From NCBI GenBank assembly GCA_033558025.1, contig JAUCEF010000014.1, positions 186,001-250,000 of the forward strand: a stretch of 64,000 nt of DNA, in the 5' to 3' direction. The position numbers and the translations under genes are program-made. Positions 12,976 to 24,465 of this stretch are shown here, one piece after another. Origin of the DNA: Phytophthora sp. 'mugwort' (Eukaryota; Oomycota; Peronosporomycetes; Peronosporales; Peronosporaceae). Each line of letters starts with the position of its first letter. Positions within the stretch are counted from its first letter, which is position 1. A model generated the notes under the pieces. The model saw only the letters and a list, made by a program, of their open reading frames with translations, made no database searches and was not told where the DNA came from.

Positions 12976-13302
12976 GGTTGCTATGTTGTATGAAGTTGTA
13001 CAATGGTGCTGAGAGCTGAGCTGTCTGCCACTTGTTATTCCATACAAATAGGCAGCTTACAGAGTAGTGACCTTATCCGCATATGCATTGCATGTATGAA
13101 TATATGCTTTAGCTTCGTTCGCATACTACAGCTTGTATGAGGTTGAGTAGGATCACAAATTATGATTGTAAAAAATAGTATTCCGCCGCCACAAATGATG
13201 ATACGGTCTTGGCAGTCTCTCATAAACTATGGGATAATATTTATGGCAATTACTTCAGCATCAATTAATTTTCGGCTGCCCATCACGCGGGGTGGGGGGC
13301 AA

Positions 13303-13388
13303 CTTCAAAGAGACGATTTTTTTAAGCCTGTACTAATAGCAACAGCAGTGACTACAGTAAATGAATCGCTCCTCAAGCGGCGTACAAG
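13303..13388 (+). repeat. dispersed repeat, right module of a split copy
   Basis: It aligns with 62781-62874: AGCAACAGCAGTGACTAC, then GTA...AAT, then AGCGGCGTACAAG, preceded by a TTTTAAG block in both. It is the second half of the repeat whose first half lies at 6970-7136; the Copia and hAT elements lie between the two halves. Confidence 0.5.
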
Positions 13389-13730
13389 CGTACTGAAAAG
13401 CAGATCTATATCGACACGCCGTGATTACGCGAGTTGTAAACAGGATGCCCATTATTCGATATATTGTTATGGAAGTGCCTACGTTCACCAACTATTTTTG
13501 TACAAGAAAGGCCAGCTTAGGGTTCCAAGCGCAGCGGTATACGGTTTTCAAATTCTGAATTTAGATATTTTTAGCGTTCGGCAGCCACCGGCTTCCGTTC
13601 TCCCCATCCGCAAACGACGCGCTCGCTACCAGAACCCCTCGCTGCCAAGGCCCGCTCACCGCACACGACGCTCCCGCTGCAAGGCCCAGCTCGTCGGCAA
13701 GGACCTGTTTGCTGCATCTGCTGTCTATGC

Positions 13731-16700
13731 CATGGCTCCTGGCAAAACGAAGGAAGGAAGCACGTTGGCGAGAGTGAAGGGGATGATGAGAATGGAATTA
13801 TTTACCGGTCCCCCCCCCCCTTTTCAAGGCGTGTTTTCCTCGTGGGAGGAGTTCCAACAAGATTTTACACGGTACGCTATAATATTTATTCTGTCTGAAT
13901 GTCGTTAACGAACTCGCTCGCGTGTGATTTTATTCCAACGCCAGTTACCAAGGGGATACGCACCAACTATACAAGCTTAGAACGACAGTTTCGGTCAGAG
14001 ATCGAAACAGATCCCGTACCAGCCAAGCGTTCCGACGCGGGACCACCGCAGACGTTTGGGATGAGTGTACTGGCTACTACGTTAAGTACTTCATTTGCAC
14101 CCATGGGTGGGAGTTAAAACCCAGGGGTAAAGGGAAAAGAACAAGCCACAACATTCGTTCTATCATTGGTCCCGCAAAACTGAACGCAAATTTGTTCGAG
14201 GACGGAGATGGCGTGTTTAAACATCGGGTGTCCACTGACTTCATAGGCCACATACACGACGTTAACGAAAGACGTATACTACTCCTATTCTGAAGCACGG
14301 CAGATTACATCCCCGAACACACGGGGTATTGTAAAAACACTGGTGCAAGGTGCGACCTTTAATTGAATGTGTTATTTTGTGCATTCACTGAAATGTTTGT
14401 TGTAATGTGCAGGTGGCTCGAAGAAGAAAAACATATTGCGGTATCTCAAGGAGGAGTCTGGCAAGCCAATTTTGGCAAAGGACGTTGAGAATCTTATCGC
14501 AAAGATGCGGCGGGAAACGTACACATGGGAGGACGACAATGTACGCGTCTCGCAGCTTCTTAAAAATTTCAGCGAAGGTCCTGGTAACGCTGTCATCGTC
14601 TTACAGGATAAGAGCACGGGGCTGACATCATGCATCACGTTTCAGACGGCGTTCATGAGGCGGATGACACGCAAGTGTCCTGAAGCTATGTGCATCGACG
14701 CAACCTATGGCACGAATACCAATCGGTATGAGCGAATTGGTGATTCGATCACAAATTTGTCGAAACTTTGTCATCTAAACACCAATAACATCAATGTCTT
14801 GTCACATAGCTATCGCTAGTTCAATTTTATGGTCACCGATAAGTTGGGTGTGGTGCATTTGCCTAACATGCTCTTGTTGATGGAGAGAGCAGATCGAACA
14901 TAGATTGTGCTGTATTCGCGTTCAAGGAGAACAATCCTTCTTGGTCCGTGTTGAAGGTGATTGTTATTGATAAGGATTTCACTGAACTGGCTTTGCTACA
15001 AGACGAGTTTCCAGACGCTACTGTAATTTTGTGTCATTTTCACGTCATCGATTACCTGAATCGAGAGGTGAGCAAGAGAAGCTATGGCTTCACATACTAC
15101 GAGAAGACGCACATTAAGAACCTGGTGACAATGATGGTTCGTGCAGGAACAGAAAGTTCGCTCGATCATTAACTGTCCGCGATGAAGAAGCTGTGTGAAT
15201 CAATGCCTGCCTTATGGATTACTTCGAAGCGAATTGGTTGAGTTGCAAGGAATTATGGTGCACGTTTAAGCGTGGAGATATTCTACATCTTGACAACAAC
15301 ACGAACAAGAGACTCGAACCAGTTGGGGTGCTGCGAAAGACATTTTGCATCGTCATATGGCAATGGATGAGTGCATTGATTACTTGCTTTTCTTACAGCA
15401 ATCAGCTGAAGACGAATATGGTGCGAAAATGAAGCGTGTTGGCTATCGATAAAATAACAGTATGATGATGAAATGCGAATTTTGGCGAAGTTCGACACAC
15501 TCCACGCGTGTGATTTCGTGGAACAGCAATACAAGCTTAGTCGTCTGGTGAGCTATCGTCTCTCGGGAGATGAAAAAAAATATGGCCATCATACATTAAT
15601 CCGACGAATGAGGATACGGGAGCCACATATGCTGTCCACATGGAGGAACATAAATGCGGCTGTAGCTTTCACCAGACGCTTCGTCTTCCGTGTCGTCATA
15701 TCATGTATGTGCGTCATATCATGTATGTGCGTCGGAAAGGAAGGGTTTCGTTCGGTTATTCCTCATGATTCAATCCCTGAACGCTGGCTAATTGTCGATG
15801 AAGATGAAGCTGATGACGCCGCTGCTACTCCCCACATGTTCACTGTAGAAGAAGTGGAAGTGTATTCCAGTTGCGTTTCTAGCCATAACGAAAAGTATCG
15901 CGCCGGTTTTGCAGTCTGCCAAAAAATTGCTGAAGTTATCGCAGACAAGGAGCACGCAGGTTTCACGAGTGGCTGGAGTATTAATAAAAGATTGGAGATG
16001 ATTGCGAGACTCGATGCATTGTTCCTGATCCTCACGAAATGAAGACTGTTGCGACGACCGATACAGTTGGTGTTGCATTCGCCAATTCGAATAGAGTTGG
16101 TGTTGGAGTCAACAATTCTACACCAGTTAGTGAACAGTACATTGACGATTGTGTAATTGATGACACTGGTGCTGGCTTGTATAATAATGGATAGCATTCC
16201 TCGGTTGCTTAATGAACTGACGACGGTATGGCTACAGATGACCACACATTCGGCACCAATTCTGCGATAGTTGGCAAGAAGGTCACCAATTCGAACACCT
16301 ACTCGGTCACCAATTCGAGAATAGTTGGTAAGGTTACCACCAATTTCGTCACTAATTCAACGATAGTTGGAGAAGCTGTCAAAAATGCAAGCATCGCGAT
16401 TACGCCGAGTGCAACACGAAGACGGCTGATATTAAGTGATGACTGTGGTGAAACTAATCATGTGACCAAGGCTGACCACGATTTAATTGCTGAATTGGAC
16501 CCCGCTAGCAAGCCTTCTGGGAGACCAAAACAAAAGAAAGCAACCAAGAAAGCTAAATCGCGCAAGAATTTGAAGACACCAAGACATTTGCGGCCCAACT
16601 AAACATGGTGGGCGATGTAACACTGGCCACGCTTCGTGAGTACATTGGCAAAAGAAGACTGTCACTCTCATCCGTTGAACCAGTGTTTTCAGGGCCATCC

Positions 16701-17059
16701 GCCCCATGTACAAGAAGGCTATCTACAAGCGGCCGAAATCACGTGTAAAAACTCCCGGAGAAACATTGCAAATTGAAAGCGACATCCGCTTCGTCCTCCC
16801 TGAACGGTGGTAAACGGTTGGTAAACAAATCGGCAGAAGCAGGAAAAAATGCTGCCTTCCGAGAACGCGCGAACTACCGTCGTGCACCTGCCGCCACCGA
16901 TACGTGCATATCTTAGATGTTGGAATGTTCTCGCTGCAAGATATTGATACTACGAAGGAATGACATGATCTTCCAAAGAAAATCAAGTGTACTCTAATCA
17001 AGTGGGTCGAGAGCAAACCACGTAGTGAAGAACGACGCACAATTCTAGCCAAGATACCT
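13731..17059 (+). pseudogene. MULE transposase, degraded (N-terminus, DDE core, SWIM finger)
   Basis: Successive plus-strand pieces in MULE order. 13731-13880: FQGVFSSWEEFQQDFTRYA, an N-terminal block. 14060-14290: ECTGYYVKYFICTHGWELK and GPAKLNANLFEDGDG, a DNA-binding region. 14410-14735: GGSKKKNILRYLKEESGKP and CPEAMCIDATYGTNTNRY, the first catalytic Asp region. 14948-15172: VIDKDFTELALLQDEFPDA and ILCHFHVIDYL, the second Asp and CxxH region. 15653-15711: HKCGCSFHQTLRLPCRHIMY, a CxC...CxH SWIM finger. The finger is followed by an 18-bp tandem duplication (15694-15729) and a one-base shift, so the DSIPERWL block continues in another frame. Stops separate the other pieces. No terminal inverted repeats were resolved. 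Confidence 0.72.
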
Positions 17060-17737
17060 GTGATGAGCATGTATTCTTCCTTCAAGTCTCGTATTGGAGA
17101 AACGATTGTCGAGTTTGAAGACCTTACGAAGTTTGCGGGCGAAAGCTGGCTATCAGACGGGTACATTTTGGTGGCAGCACATCAGGTGGCGGGACAAGCA
17201 CGAAGCGCTGGTAATAATAGCGGTGGCGTGGACGAAAATTTCATAGTGAACTCTGTGTGCTTGGGCTTTGAGAAGAAATCCGACAGGAAGAGAACGTTCG
17301 ATACACGGAAACATCTATTGAGCAAAAATGCAAAAGATCGTGTCATGTTTTTCCCGGTAAACATTCAAGTTGACATTGCGCGTTGGTGTGGCGCCGTGGT
17401 CGACTGTCGAAGTTGCACGGTCTGGATCTACGACCCTCTACAACGGAGCGACTACCTCGAGGAAGTCGAACGCATCATGACAAGCTATGTCACCCCGATC
17501 ATTGACACAACATTCAAATTTTCGATCATACACTCTAGTGCTTGGCTACAGAAAGACGGGTATAGCTGCGGAAATCTTGTTGTGAAGTGGTTCGAGACGT
17601 ATCTTCAAGTGGCAATGAACACGAATCCGGATGACGATCTGCAGACGATATCGCCGCGGCTGATTTCGCCAAGTGATACGGATGATTGCAGATTCAAGAT
17701 GTTCACTACAGTATTCCTTGATGTTTGCGGCAGCTAA
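17060..17737 (+). CDS. ULP1/C48-type cysteine protease region of the MULE
   Basis: An open frame of 225 codons continues the MULE. It contains GESWLSDGYI (residues 27-36), WCGAVVDCRSCTVWIYDPLQ (109-128) and WLQKDGYSCGNLVVKWFE (162-179). This is the Trp-His / Asp / Gln-Cys layout of SUMO-protease-like (peptidase C48) domains, which some MULEs carry at the C-terminal side. The Asp (D125) and nucleophile Cys (C170, in DGYSCG) are present. The catalytic His expected just before W109 reads Arg (R108, codon CGT), so the protease is probably inactive. It is likely the tail of the degraded transposon's single ORF rather than a host gene; the first Met is arbitrary. Confidence 0.65.
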   Translation: MMSMYSSFKSRIGETIVEFEDLTKFAGESWLSDGYILVAAHQVAGQARSAGNNSGGVDENFIVNSVCLGFEKKSDRKRTFDTRKHLLSKNAKDRVMFFPVNIQVDIARWCGAVVDCRSCTVWIYDPLQRSDYLEEVERIMTSYVTPIIDTTFKFSIIHSSAWLQKDGYSCGNLVVKWFETYLQVAMNTNPDDDLQTISPRLISPSDTDDCRFKMFTTVFLDVCGS

Positions 17738-18409
17738 CGCTAAAGACGTGTTTCATTAGACAGCTTTCGTAAATTTTCCATTATAAATGTGGAGAGCTTG
17801 GCAAAGAATATCACATGCGGTGGGCTTTCTCACTTGGAATATCACGTCTAAATAGACAGAAATGAGTAGAATCAATTATCAAGCTGGTTAATGATAACCC
17901 CAGCAACGAGGGCGTGCTGTGCGTCGTCTTTGCTCTTTTGGCGTTCAACACGACTGCGAACATACCGAGCAGCTCCTGATCCAGGCAGTTCGGAGTGGCA
18001 TGCACGATCTTGGCAGCGGTGTTCTTGGCGCTGGTGGTCTCGATCTTCCGTGGCAGGCGACTCGAGGGCCTCCGCTGTGAACTGCCACATGTAGGACACG
18101 GAGAGCGACAAAGTTACGTGGCTGGTGTAAGGTACACCAATTAGCGCTAGATTCGTCGAGAATCTTTTACAAATACTCACTCATACCGGTATGCCATAAA
18201 CACGACTCTTGTGTGTGTAATCGGAGTTAATCGAGAATACAGCGTTTTTTCTACCCGAGAATTGGTGAACGTAGGGAGAGCCTATTACTATTGTTGCAGG
18301 AGTACCAAAATACATGTTTGTTTGTATTCCATGAAGCGTTAAATAAGTAATACCAGACACATTGTTGACACAGTAAAGTACTGCTATCATGTTAATCGAC
18401 TCCTTACAA
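17738..18409. other. intergenic, nothing recognised
   Basis: Short frames only. A minus-strand frame (18180-17872) is rich in charged residues but has no recognised motif. This could contain the MULE 3' end. Confidence 0.3.
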
Positions 18410-19372
18410 GCACGTCTATACCGTCGCTACATCCCAGCATGAATTGTTCGACTTAAGAAAGAGTAGCATCTCCCGCATCATAAGAAAGAGGCGGTGGCGT
18501 TCGTGGCGCAAAACAGCACGCGCAACGCTGAAAATCCTCTCCGTTAAGTTGGAGGTGGGGGAATAGCCCCCACCAACACGTATGAAGAAGGTTATGTGGC
18601 AACCTTGCGACGCTTAAGTGTGCGTTCCGCAAGGCCTTCCGTACTCTCTGGGATGGACTGCAGCATGCCTGCTGGTGTGCGCCTGAAAGGCTTCAGCACG
18701 GCAGCTTCAGCGTCCGTACGCGAAGCCAACTGACCATCTAGCACCTTCACCACCGCCTCCGCGAAGACAGCGGAGTGGGTGATGAAGGCATCGGAATCTA
18801 CCATAAAAAACCTTTTAAAAGCGTAAAACCAAATACGAAAATGTACGAAGCTTACGTACACAGATACTTGTTGAACGATGACCGAATATCGAATAGCCCG
18901 TCGAACAGGACACACATCCAGCAGCGTCAGCTGATAGCGGCTTGCAGTCGCGTCGATACAGACTCGACCTCGCTCAGGCTCGTGAGAAGCGCCTCGAACT
19001 TTCCATGCTCCGCTCGCGAAGACAGGAAGTCCGCGAGCTCCTCGTCGTCCACAGAGATAAACTTTCGGAGCCGAAAATAGCGTTTTCTGGCTCACCCACT
19101 GCAACAGCGTCCCGGTCGCGGCGACGTTGGCGTCACGCATGTCGGCCTCGAAGTTCGGGTGCGACGTCCGGACGTGCGACACCAGGTTCGTGTATCCCGT
19201 CTTGGGTATGTTTTTGCGACACTTGCCGCAGGAGTTGCACTTGTAGTACCCCGTGGGACTCTCTCCTCGTCCAGGCAGGGCTTGAAGTAGAAGCAGGATA
19301 TCTGCCTGGACGAGAAGATAGGCATTGGGTGTAGCAGCAAGGAGGTTGTCGGCCATCGTAGAATCGAGAGGG
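18410..19372 (-). mobile_element. hAT deletion derivative (BED finger + dimerisation domain, core missing)
   Basis: From 19372 (MADNLLAATPNAYLL...) the minus strand reads CNSCGKCRKNIPKTGYTNLV followed by SHVRTSHPNFE, a BED-type CX2C...HX4H zinc finger. It then passes to VDDEELADFLSSRAEHGKFE and SEVESVSTRLQA (in another frame), FITHSAVFAEAVVKVLDG, LKPFRRTPAGML, and, below 18592, PTSNLTERIFSVARAVLRHE, the hAT C-terminal dimerisation region. The RNase H-like catalytic core expected between the finger and the ADFL block is absent. Frame changes make it inactive. Confidence 0.6.
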
Positions 19373-19429
19373 ATGCAGGAGGTGTTGCAGGACTGGGTGC
19401 TTATTCGAAAGTGAGGTGTGGCGTTCAAG

Positions 19430-20094
19430 TTGGAAGGCTGGCCTTAAATGGATGGCCGCAGCAGAGTTGGTTGGAGCAGGAATACAATTCCGATATTTAG
19501 AAAGAGCTAACATAAATTTCTTATGAAAATAGGACCGAGCCGAAATGAAGTATTGGTGCCGAAAATACACATACATTTTCGAATGTTTTTTGGGGGGGCA
19601 TCCACGGTGGCGAACTCACGGATCCAGCAGAGCTTAGAGAACACGACTTTCGTGGCCATACTGATGCTTCGCTACGACAATACACTCCGGAGTGACCAGA
19701 CTATTCAGAAACTCTGCGTCTGCCACAACATCGTAAACTGCTGGAATATTTTTGGGAATACTTAAAAATATTTTATTTATTAATTTCTGCAATCGTAAAA
19801 ATGTTTAATCCCCATTGCAAATATTTCAGGAGTCCGAATTCGCACCTTGTCACTCGAACCCATTCCAGCCACATCTAGACCATTTCTCAACTCGTCGAGT
19901 TCATCAGGTGGAGAATACACTCCATGTATTGATAATTATTGAGTTTGCGTTTCAAAGCGCTCAGACTTGTTGAATTAAGTATATCATGTCCTAGATCTCC
20001 AAGATTATCGTGTGCGTGAAGCGTTCCTTGTGGTTCTACTGTAGTTAGCGTCAATGATTAGCCTTGCCCTAGATTCGAATTATGGTTATAATAA
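19430..20094. other. intergenic, 3' flank of the LRR gene
   Basis: AT-rich, short frames only; nothing recognised. Confidence 0.35.
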
Positions 20095-22691
20095 TTATTT
20101 ACATCCGAGCCACTTTTCCTCGACTGGGTCGCATAATGGACCAACTCTCTTCTCGATCTGGTACTGCCTCAACGCAATGCGGCTATCGTCGATGATGCAT
20201 GACAAGACTTGAAACCGCATGTTGTAACAAATACCGGTGACGTTCCCAGGAAGATGACACTCTCGGAATAACTTTCCCGCGCACATATCGATTTTCTCTT
20301 TCGTCGGGTTGTTGTCGATATATTCTGCACCGGGTGCCCATTTGTTGCAAGTATTTGGTGCAAATTTCTCGAAAGCCTTTTTAGTACTATCGCTTCCTAG
20401 GTATGGGGTGACTGGCAGAGTTGGGTTTGTGTCATTCATTAGGCATGTTGCTGAAGGCAAACCAATAAATGGATTTCCCAAGCAGTAATAATTGCTCAGG
20501 TCACAAGCACCAATAAATCCGTTGCAGCAAATAATACCCGGAAATATCGTGAAGTCGACGAGTTTGTAGAGTGAGGACATATCCGGTATCCACTCCAGAA
20601 CGGGAACGACAGATATGGCCAGTCTTCGCAGGTCCGGAATATTATCAAATGACGGGAGTTGATGGAGATGAAACATCCAGGCAAGCGATAGGCTTTGGAG
20701 GTGTGGTACGCCTGATAACGGAGGAATTCGTTTCAGACCATCGTGAACACCAAGGTGAACCATTGCGAGATTTGGCATGTTGCTGAACAGAGTATCCGGG
20801 AGTTCTTGCAAGTTCAGACTGCCGAGCTTGCCCTCAATAACACTGTGACTAATAGTGTTAGAGAAGAAATAGGGAAAGTTAGTTAATGTGTACTTACAGT
20901 GTTTGGAGATGACTGAATTTTCCCGTCCAGACAGGCAATGTTCGTGTGCTCGTGTAAATCAGCTGGCTAAAACGCTATTGTGAATACGCAACGCATTGAA
21001 ATTATGGATAATCGAGCTTGAGCTTACATTGACTTGAGCTTGCGACACGACTGCAGCTCTTCCGGGAATTCCAGTAATTGGTGATTGATAATCTGTATTG
21101 ATTCCAGTCTCCCAGATACCGATACCGCTTTAAGGGTATCGTACACGTCAATTGGGTCCCGCCATTCCGCGTACGTCAGAGGGGCTTTGTCGACGGCAAC
21201 GAAGATTAAACATGGGCATGACCTATCGTTCAATACCCAGCGATGGGTATACACAACGCACTCTGGGTAGGGGGAGCAAGCCGCAAAAGAGTGCGATACT
21301 GACTGCTGAGTTATCATCAGCACGGCCACGCTGATAATACCGAACACAGCCCCAATTAATTTCGGTACTGGCGCCATTTTCTCAACGGGAATGATCGTCC
21401 CCGAACTGTTTTTCATCGTCCTCCCTGATGTCCAAGAATGCTGTCGACGCCAGATCATAACCTCCATCATACGCTGAATCCGATAACAGAACACCAAATT
21501 CATCGTGATTCGTACGACCAGGTCCAGTGGAGAACTAAACCGAAGCGAATCGAAACTCACTCGGAACAGTGCAATCTCTGCCTGATTTACGAACAAGCGC
21601 CCAATATGCTCGAAGCTACCAGGCAAGAGCTTTGCCAAGTAAGTGAGATAGACGTCGCGGTCGAACTCAAAGTTATCGTAACAAAATATGAGCGTGGCGA
21701 TCGGGAATAGAACAGCTGCACACACGTCAAAGCTTTGTCATAAAATGTCAGCTAGGTAGACAGAGGTATTCTTTGTTCTGAGCGACGTACATGGAGTCAA
21801 TGAGAACTTCCGTCAGAGCCGAAAAATTATCGGACAAGATGTTTGTGGCACATGACAGCGAGTTGGCCGCCACAAAAACCGCGTAGCCATACACGAGCTC
21901 CACGGGGCTTCCGCGCTTGAGTAATTGGAAAAGAATAATTACCTGCATCACAACGTCAACTGATTTGGTGTAAACATTCTACAAAAAAAACTTACAAATT
22001 CAGTTCCAAGAAGTCCTTTTAGAAGCCAAGCAGAGCACTTTCCTACCCATAACTTGCGGTTCTTGCCGTTAAATGATGTGAAATCTTTCCAAGTTGAGTG
22101 GATTCGTCGGTATCTCAAACCGACAACAGAAGACACCCTCGGTTCTTGTTGGGGTCCGTCTAAAATATTAATTAGTCTTGTCTCGAGTCGCCAAATTATT
22201 GCAGGTATGAAGACCTTATGGCGCCAAAAGAGCATCTTCAGAGTTACGAACAAGTAGCAGAGTGCTACAATCATCAGACTGGCGACAGCTGCACGTGTCA
22301 AGTTCGGAGTTGCGTCGATAATGAGCCAGAATTGTCCATTGTCGTAGGTACCAGTGTCCATGAGCCAGTTAGCCGCTTCGTTTGGCGCTAGTGCGACGAG
22401 AATAAGCCAAGCCGTCCAGGTGAGAGAAAGCAAAAGAATAAGGACCATCAGAAGGCCGAGGGAGCCAAACGCCTCAAAAAACGACAGCTTCAGGTTCTGT
22501 GTGTCTCGCAGACGTCGTCTGGTATTAGAAATGTCGTGGGACTTGCTCGTCGGGTCTGCAGGTGCCACTCTGGTGAGCTTGGCGTTGACCCCGACGAAAA
22601 GCCGACCGTATGAGAACCCTCGCTGCCCACCCATTAGGCCTACCCGACTCCCACTCGTTAGGTTTGGAATTATTGGTGTCGTCTTGGTCAT
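20095..22691 (-). CDS. multi-membrane-span leucine-rich-repeat protein (5 exons, 795 aa)
   Basis: Minus-strand exons 22691-21996, 21942-21762, 21715-21028, 20966-20898 and 20848-20095 join with consistent phases (0, 1, 2, 2) across introns of 53, 46, 61 and 49 nt with GT...AG ends, giving 795 aa. The start ATG at 22691 follows an in-frame stop. Hydrophobic spans lie near residues 75-101 (GSLGLLMVLILLLSL), 134-156 (VASLMIVALCYLFVTL), 228-262, 293-305 and 410-431 (LIGAVFGIISVAVLM). The C-terminal third has LRR-like units (NLAMVHLGVHDGLKRIPPL; HLQSLSLAWMFHLHQLPSF; DLRRLAISV), then a Cys-rich region, and ends EEKWLGCK. This architecture and WLGC ending match an oomycete family of LRR membrane proteins known to me only as uncharacterised; a surface or vesicular recognition role is possible. 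The 46-nt second intron is short and its donor (GTCTAC) is weak. Confidence 0.75.
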
Positions 22692-24465
22692 CTTCACGAC
22701 TGCTCAGCGACACAAGTACTGGCCTCCGTAAATCTGTCGCGATGATCAATGTCATTTTTAACTTGGTTTATTTTTTAGAAGGCACGTCCTGATCCCGTTA
22801 TAGAACTATGGCGTTGGTGTAAAGCAAGTATACCCATTCCAATAAGGTGGATCGGGATCCATTTCAATGGTCGAGTATACAAAGGTTGCCGAAAAATTGG
22901 ACCATGGTTCGGACGGTAGGAATATCTGTCAACACTCCGAGCGCCACCTGGTACATCGTCCAGCTCTAATGTTATTTGCATATACGATTGGACAAATGTG
23001 CCTGTCCCCCTCCGCACGCGACTTCTTTCACTAGAGAATCCACTTTCGTTCTGGTTAATCACCAGCGAGTCGAAAGGAGGCCCTTCCCGGAACAGATGCC
23101 GCGACCTTCAAACCAAACCAAATGACGTCCCCTTCTTGCCGTTTCGTTAATAATATAAGCTGAAAGCAATCCAGAGCGCTCGCACCGTATTAAAACTGGC
23201 GATTTGTTGTGCTGAAATACGCAGCATCCTCCTCGCTCCCATAAACCTTCATCACGAAGTTCTGAATCTCCCAGCCAATAAAAAGTATCATTATGTCGCC
23301 CCGCATCGTCGTCAATCTTGTAAGTAGCTCAACCTAAGCTTTGAACATTTTTATATCGTGCTATTTATTTCGATGAGGGGTACTAGTCAGATATCCAAGC
23401 ACGAAGGAATGGTACACTGCCCACCAAGACGCGGATGAGCCTTCATGCTGCCAAATGCAACGTGTTGTTATACGGTGCAACTTTACAAGACGAAATAGTT
23501 GTTTAAACGACAAACTGTTCTGGTTGTGCAACTTTGGTGAAGGGTCTAATTTTGCACCAATGACAAACTTTTCTAGACCGCTTACACGGTTCTTCGAGCT
23601 GCATACACTGTTATTGCGATGTTTATACTGGGAATACCGAAGAATGAGGGATGGACAGCTCTCAGCGGATTAATTCCACGGTACTGCGTGCGCGTGCGCG
23701 TAACCTCGGTCAACATGAGGCTTCAAGCAACATTCGTGCCACTTGGACAATGGGAAGAGCAGCATGATAGAAGTTGACCTCTCGGTTTGGTTCTGGCTGT
23801 GATTGGAAAAGAAAATCGCTTGAAGCACCACGATAGAAGTTGACCTCTCGCTTCTCCTGCCGCTAAGGACGACACTGACATTCCCGTGAGCATTGAGCCA
23901 GACAAAAAAGCGCAAAACCGGATAAGTGCACACAGCGCCAGGCAATGTTTCTTTCTGCTCCATTCAAATACCCTCGCCGCTCTGCATTCACCTGTACGCT
24001 TCCTAGTTACCAAAAATGAAGATATCGTATATTCACAGCGTAAGTCGCAGACGACCTAGTTAGTAAGACAAGGCCATTTGTATACCTCTGACCTCTAATT
24101 GTTGGGAAACGAGTTGTATTCCTATTTATTATTATTATTACTTATGAATTCTAAGTTGCAGGTGTTGGAATCGTACTTAGCACGACACGATCACAGCACT
24201 GTAATCATTCGTGTCCGAGTGATGAGTACGAGCTTGGAACGAGCAACTCGCAGAGTGCTCCAATCAGGTGAATTGTCGACTCACTGTTCAATCTTCTGCG
24301 TAGAGCTCACCCATATGTCTGGAGCATAAAGTTTCTAGACATTTGTTCAGCACGACTACAGTATTACGGTAGTCAACGCTTCACCTTGGGTTGCGTGTAC
24401 GTTGCGCGTGTCTCCGCAACTCAAGATGAGCATCAATGATATGAGACCAGTCTGAGTAACGGATC
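22692..24465. other. intergenic between the LRR gene and M96-like gene 2
   Basis: No gene recognised. It contains a pair of direct repeats, GATAGAAGTTGACCTCTCG, at 23766-23784 and 23832-23850 (66-bp spacing). Confidence 0.4.
23766..23850 (+). repeat. 19-bp direct repeat pair
   Basis: GATAGAAGTTGACCTCTCG occurs twice, perfectly, 66 bp apart. The sequence between shows no coding; the pair may be a remnant of a short tandem duplication. Confidence 0.6.
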
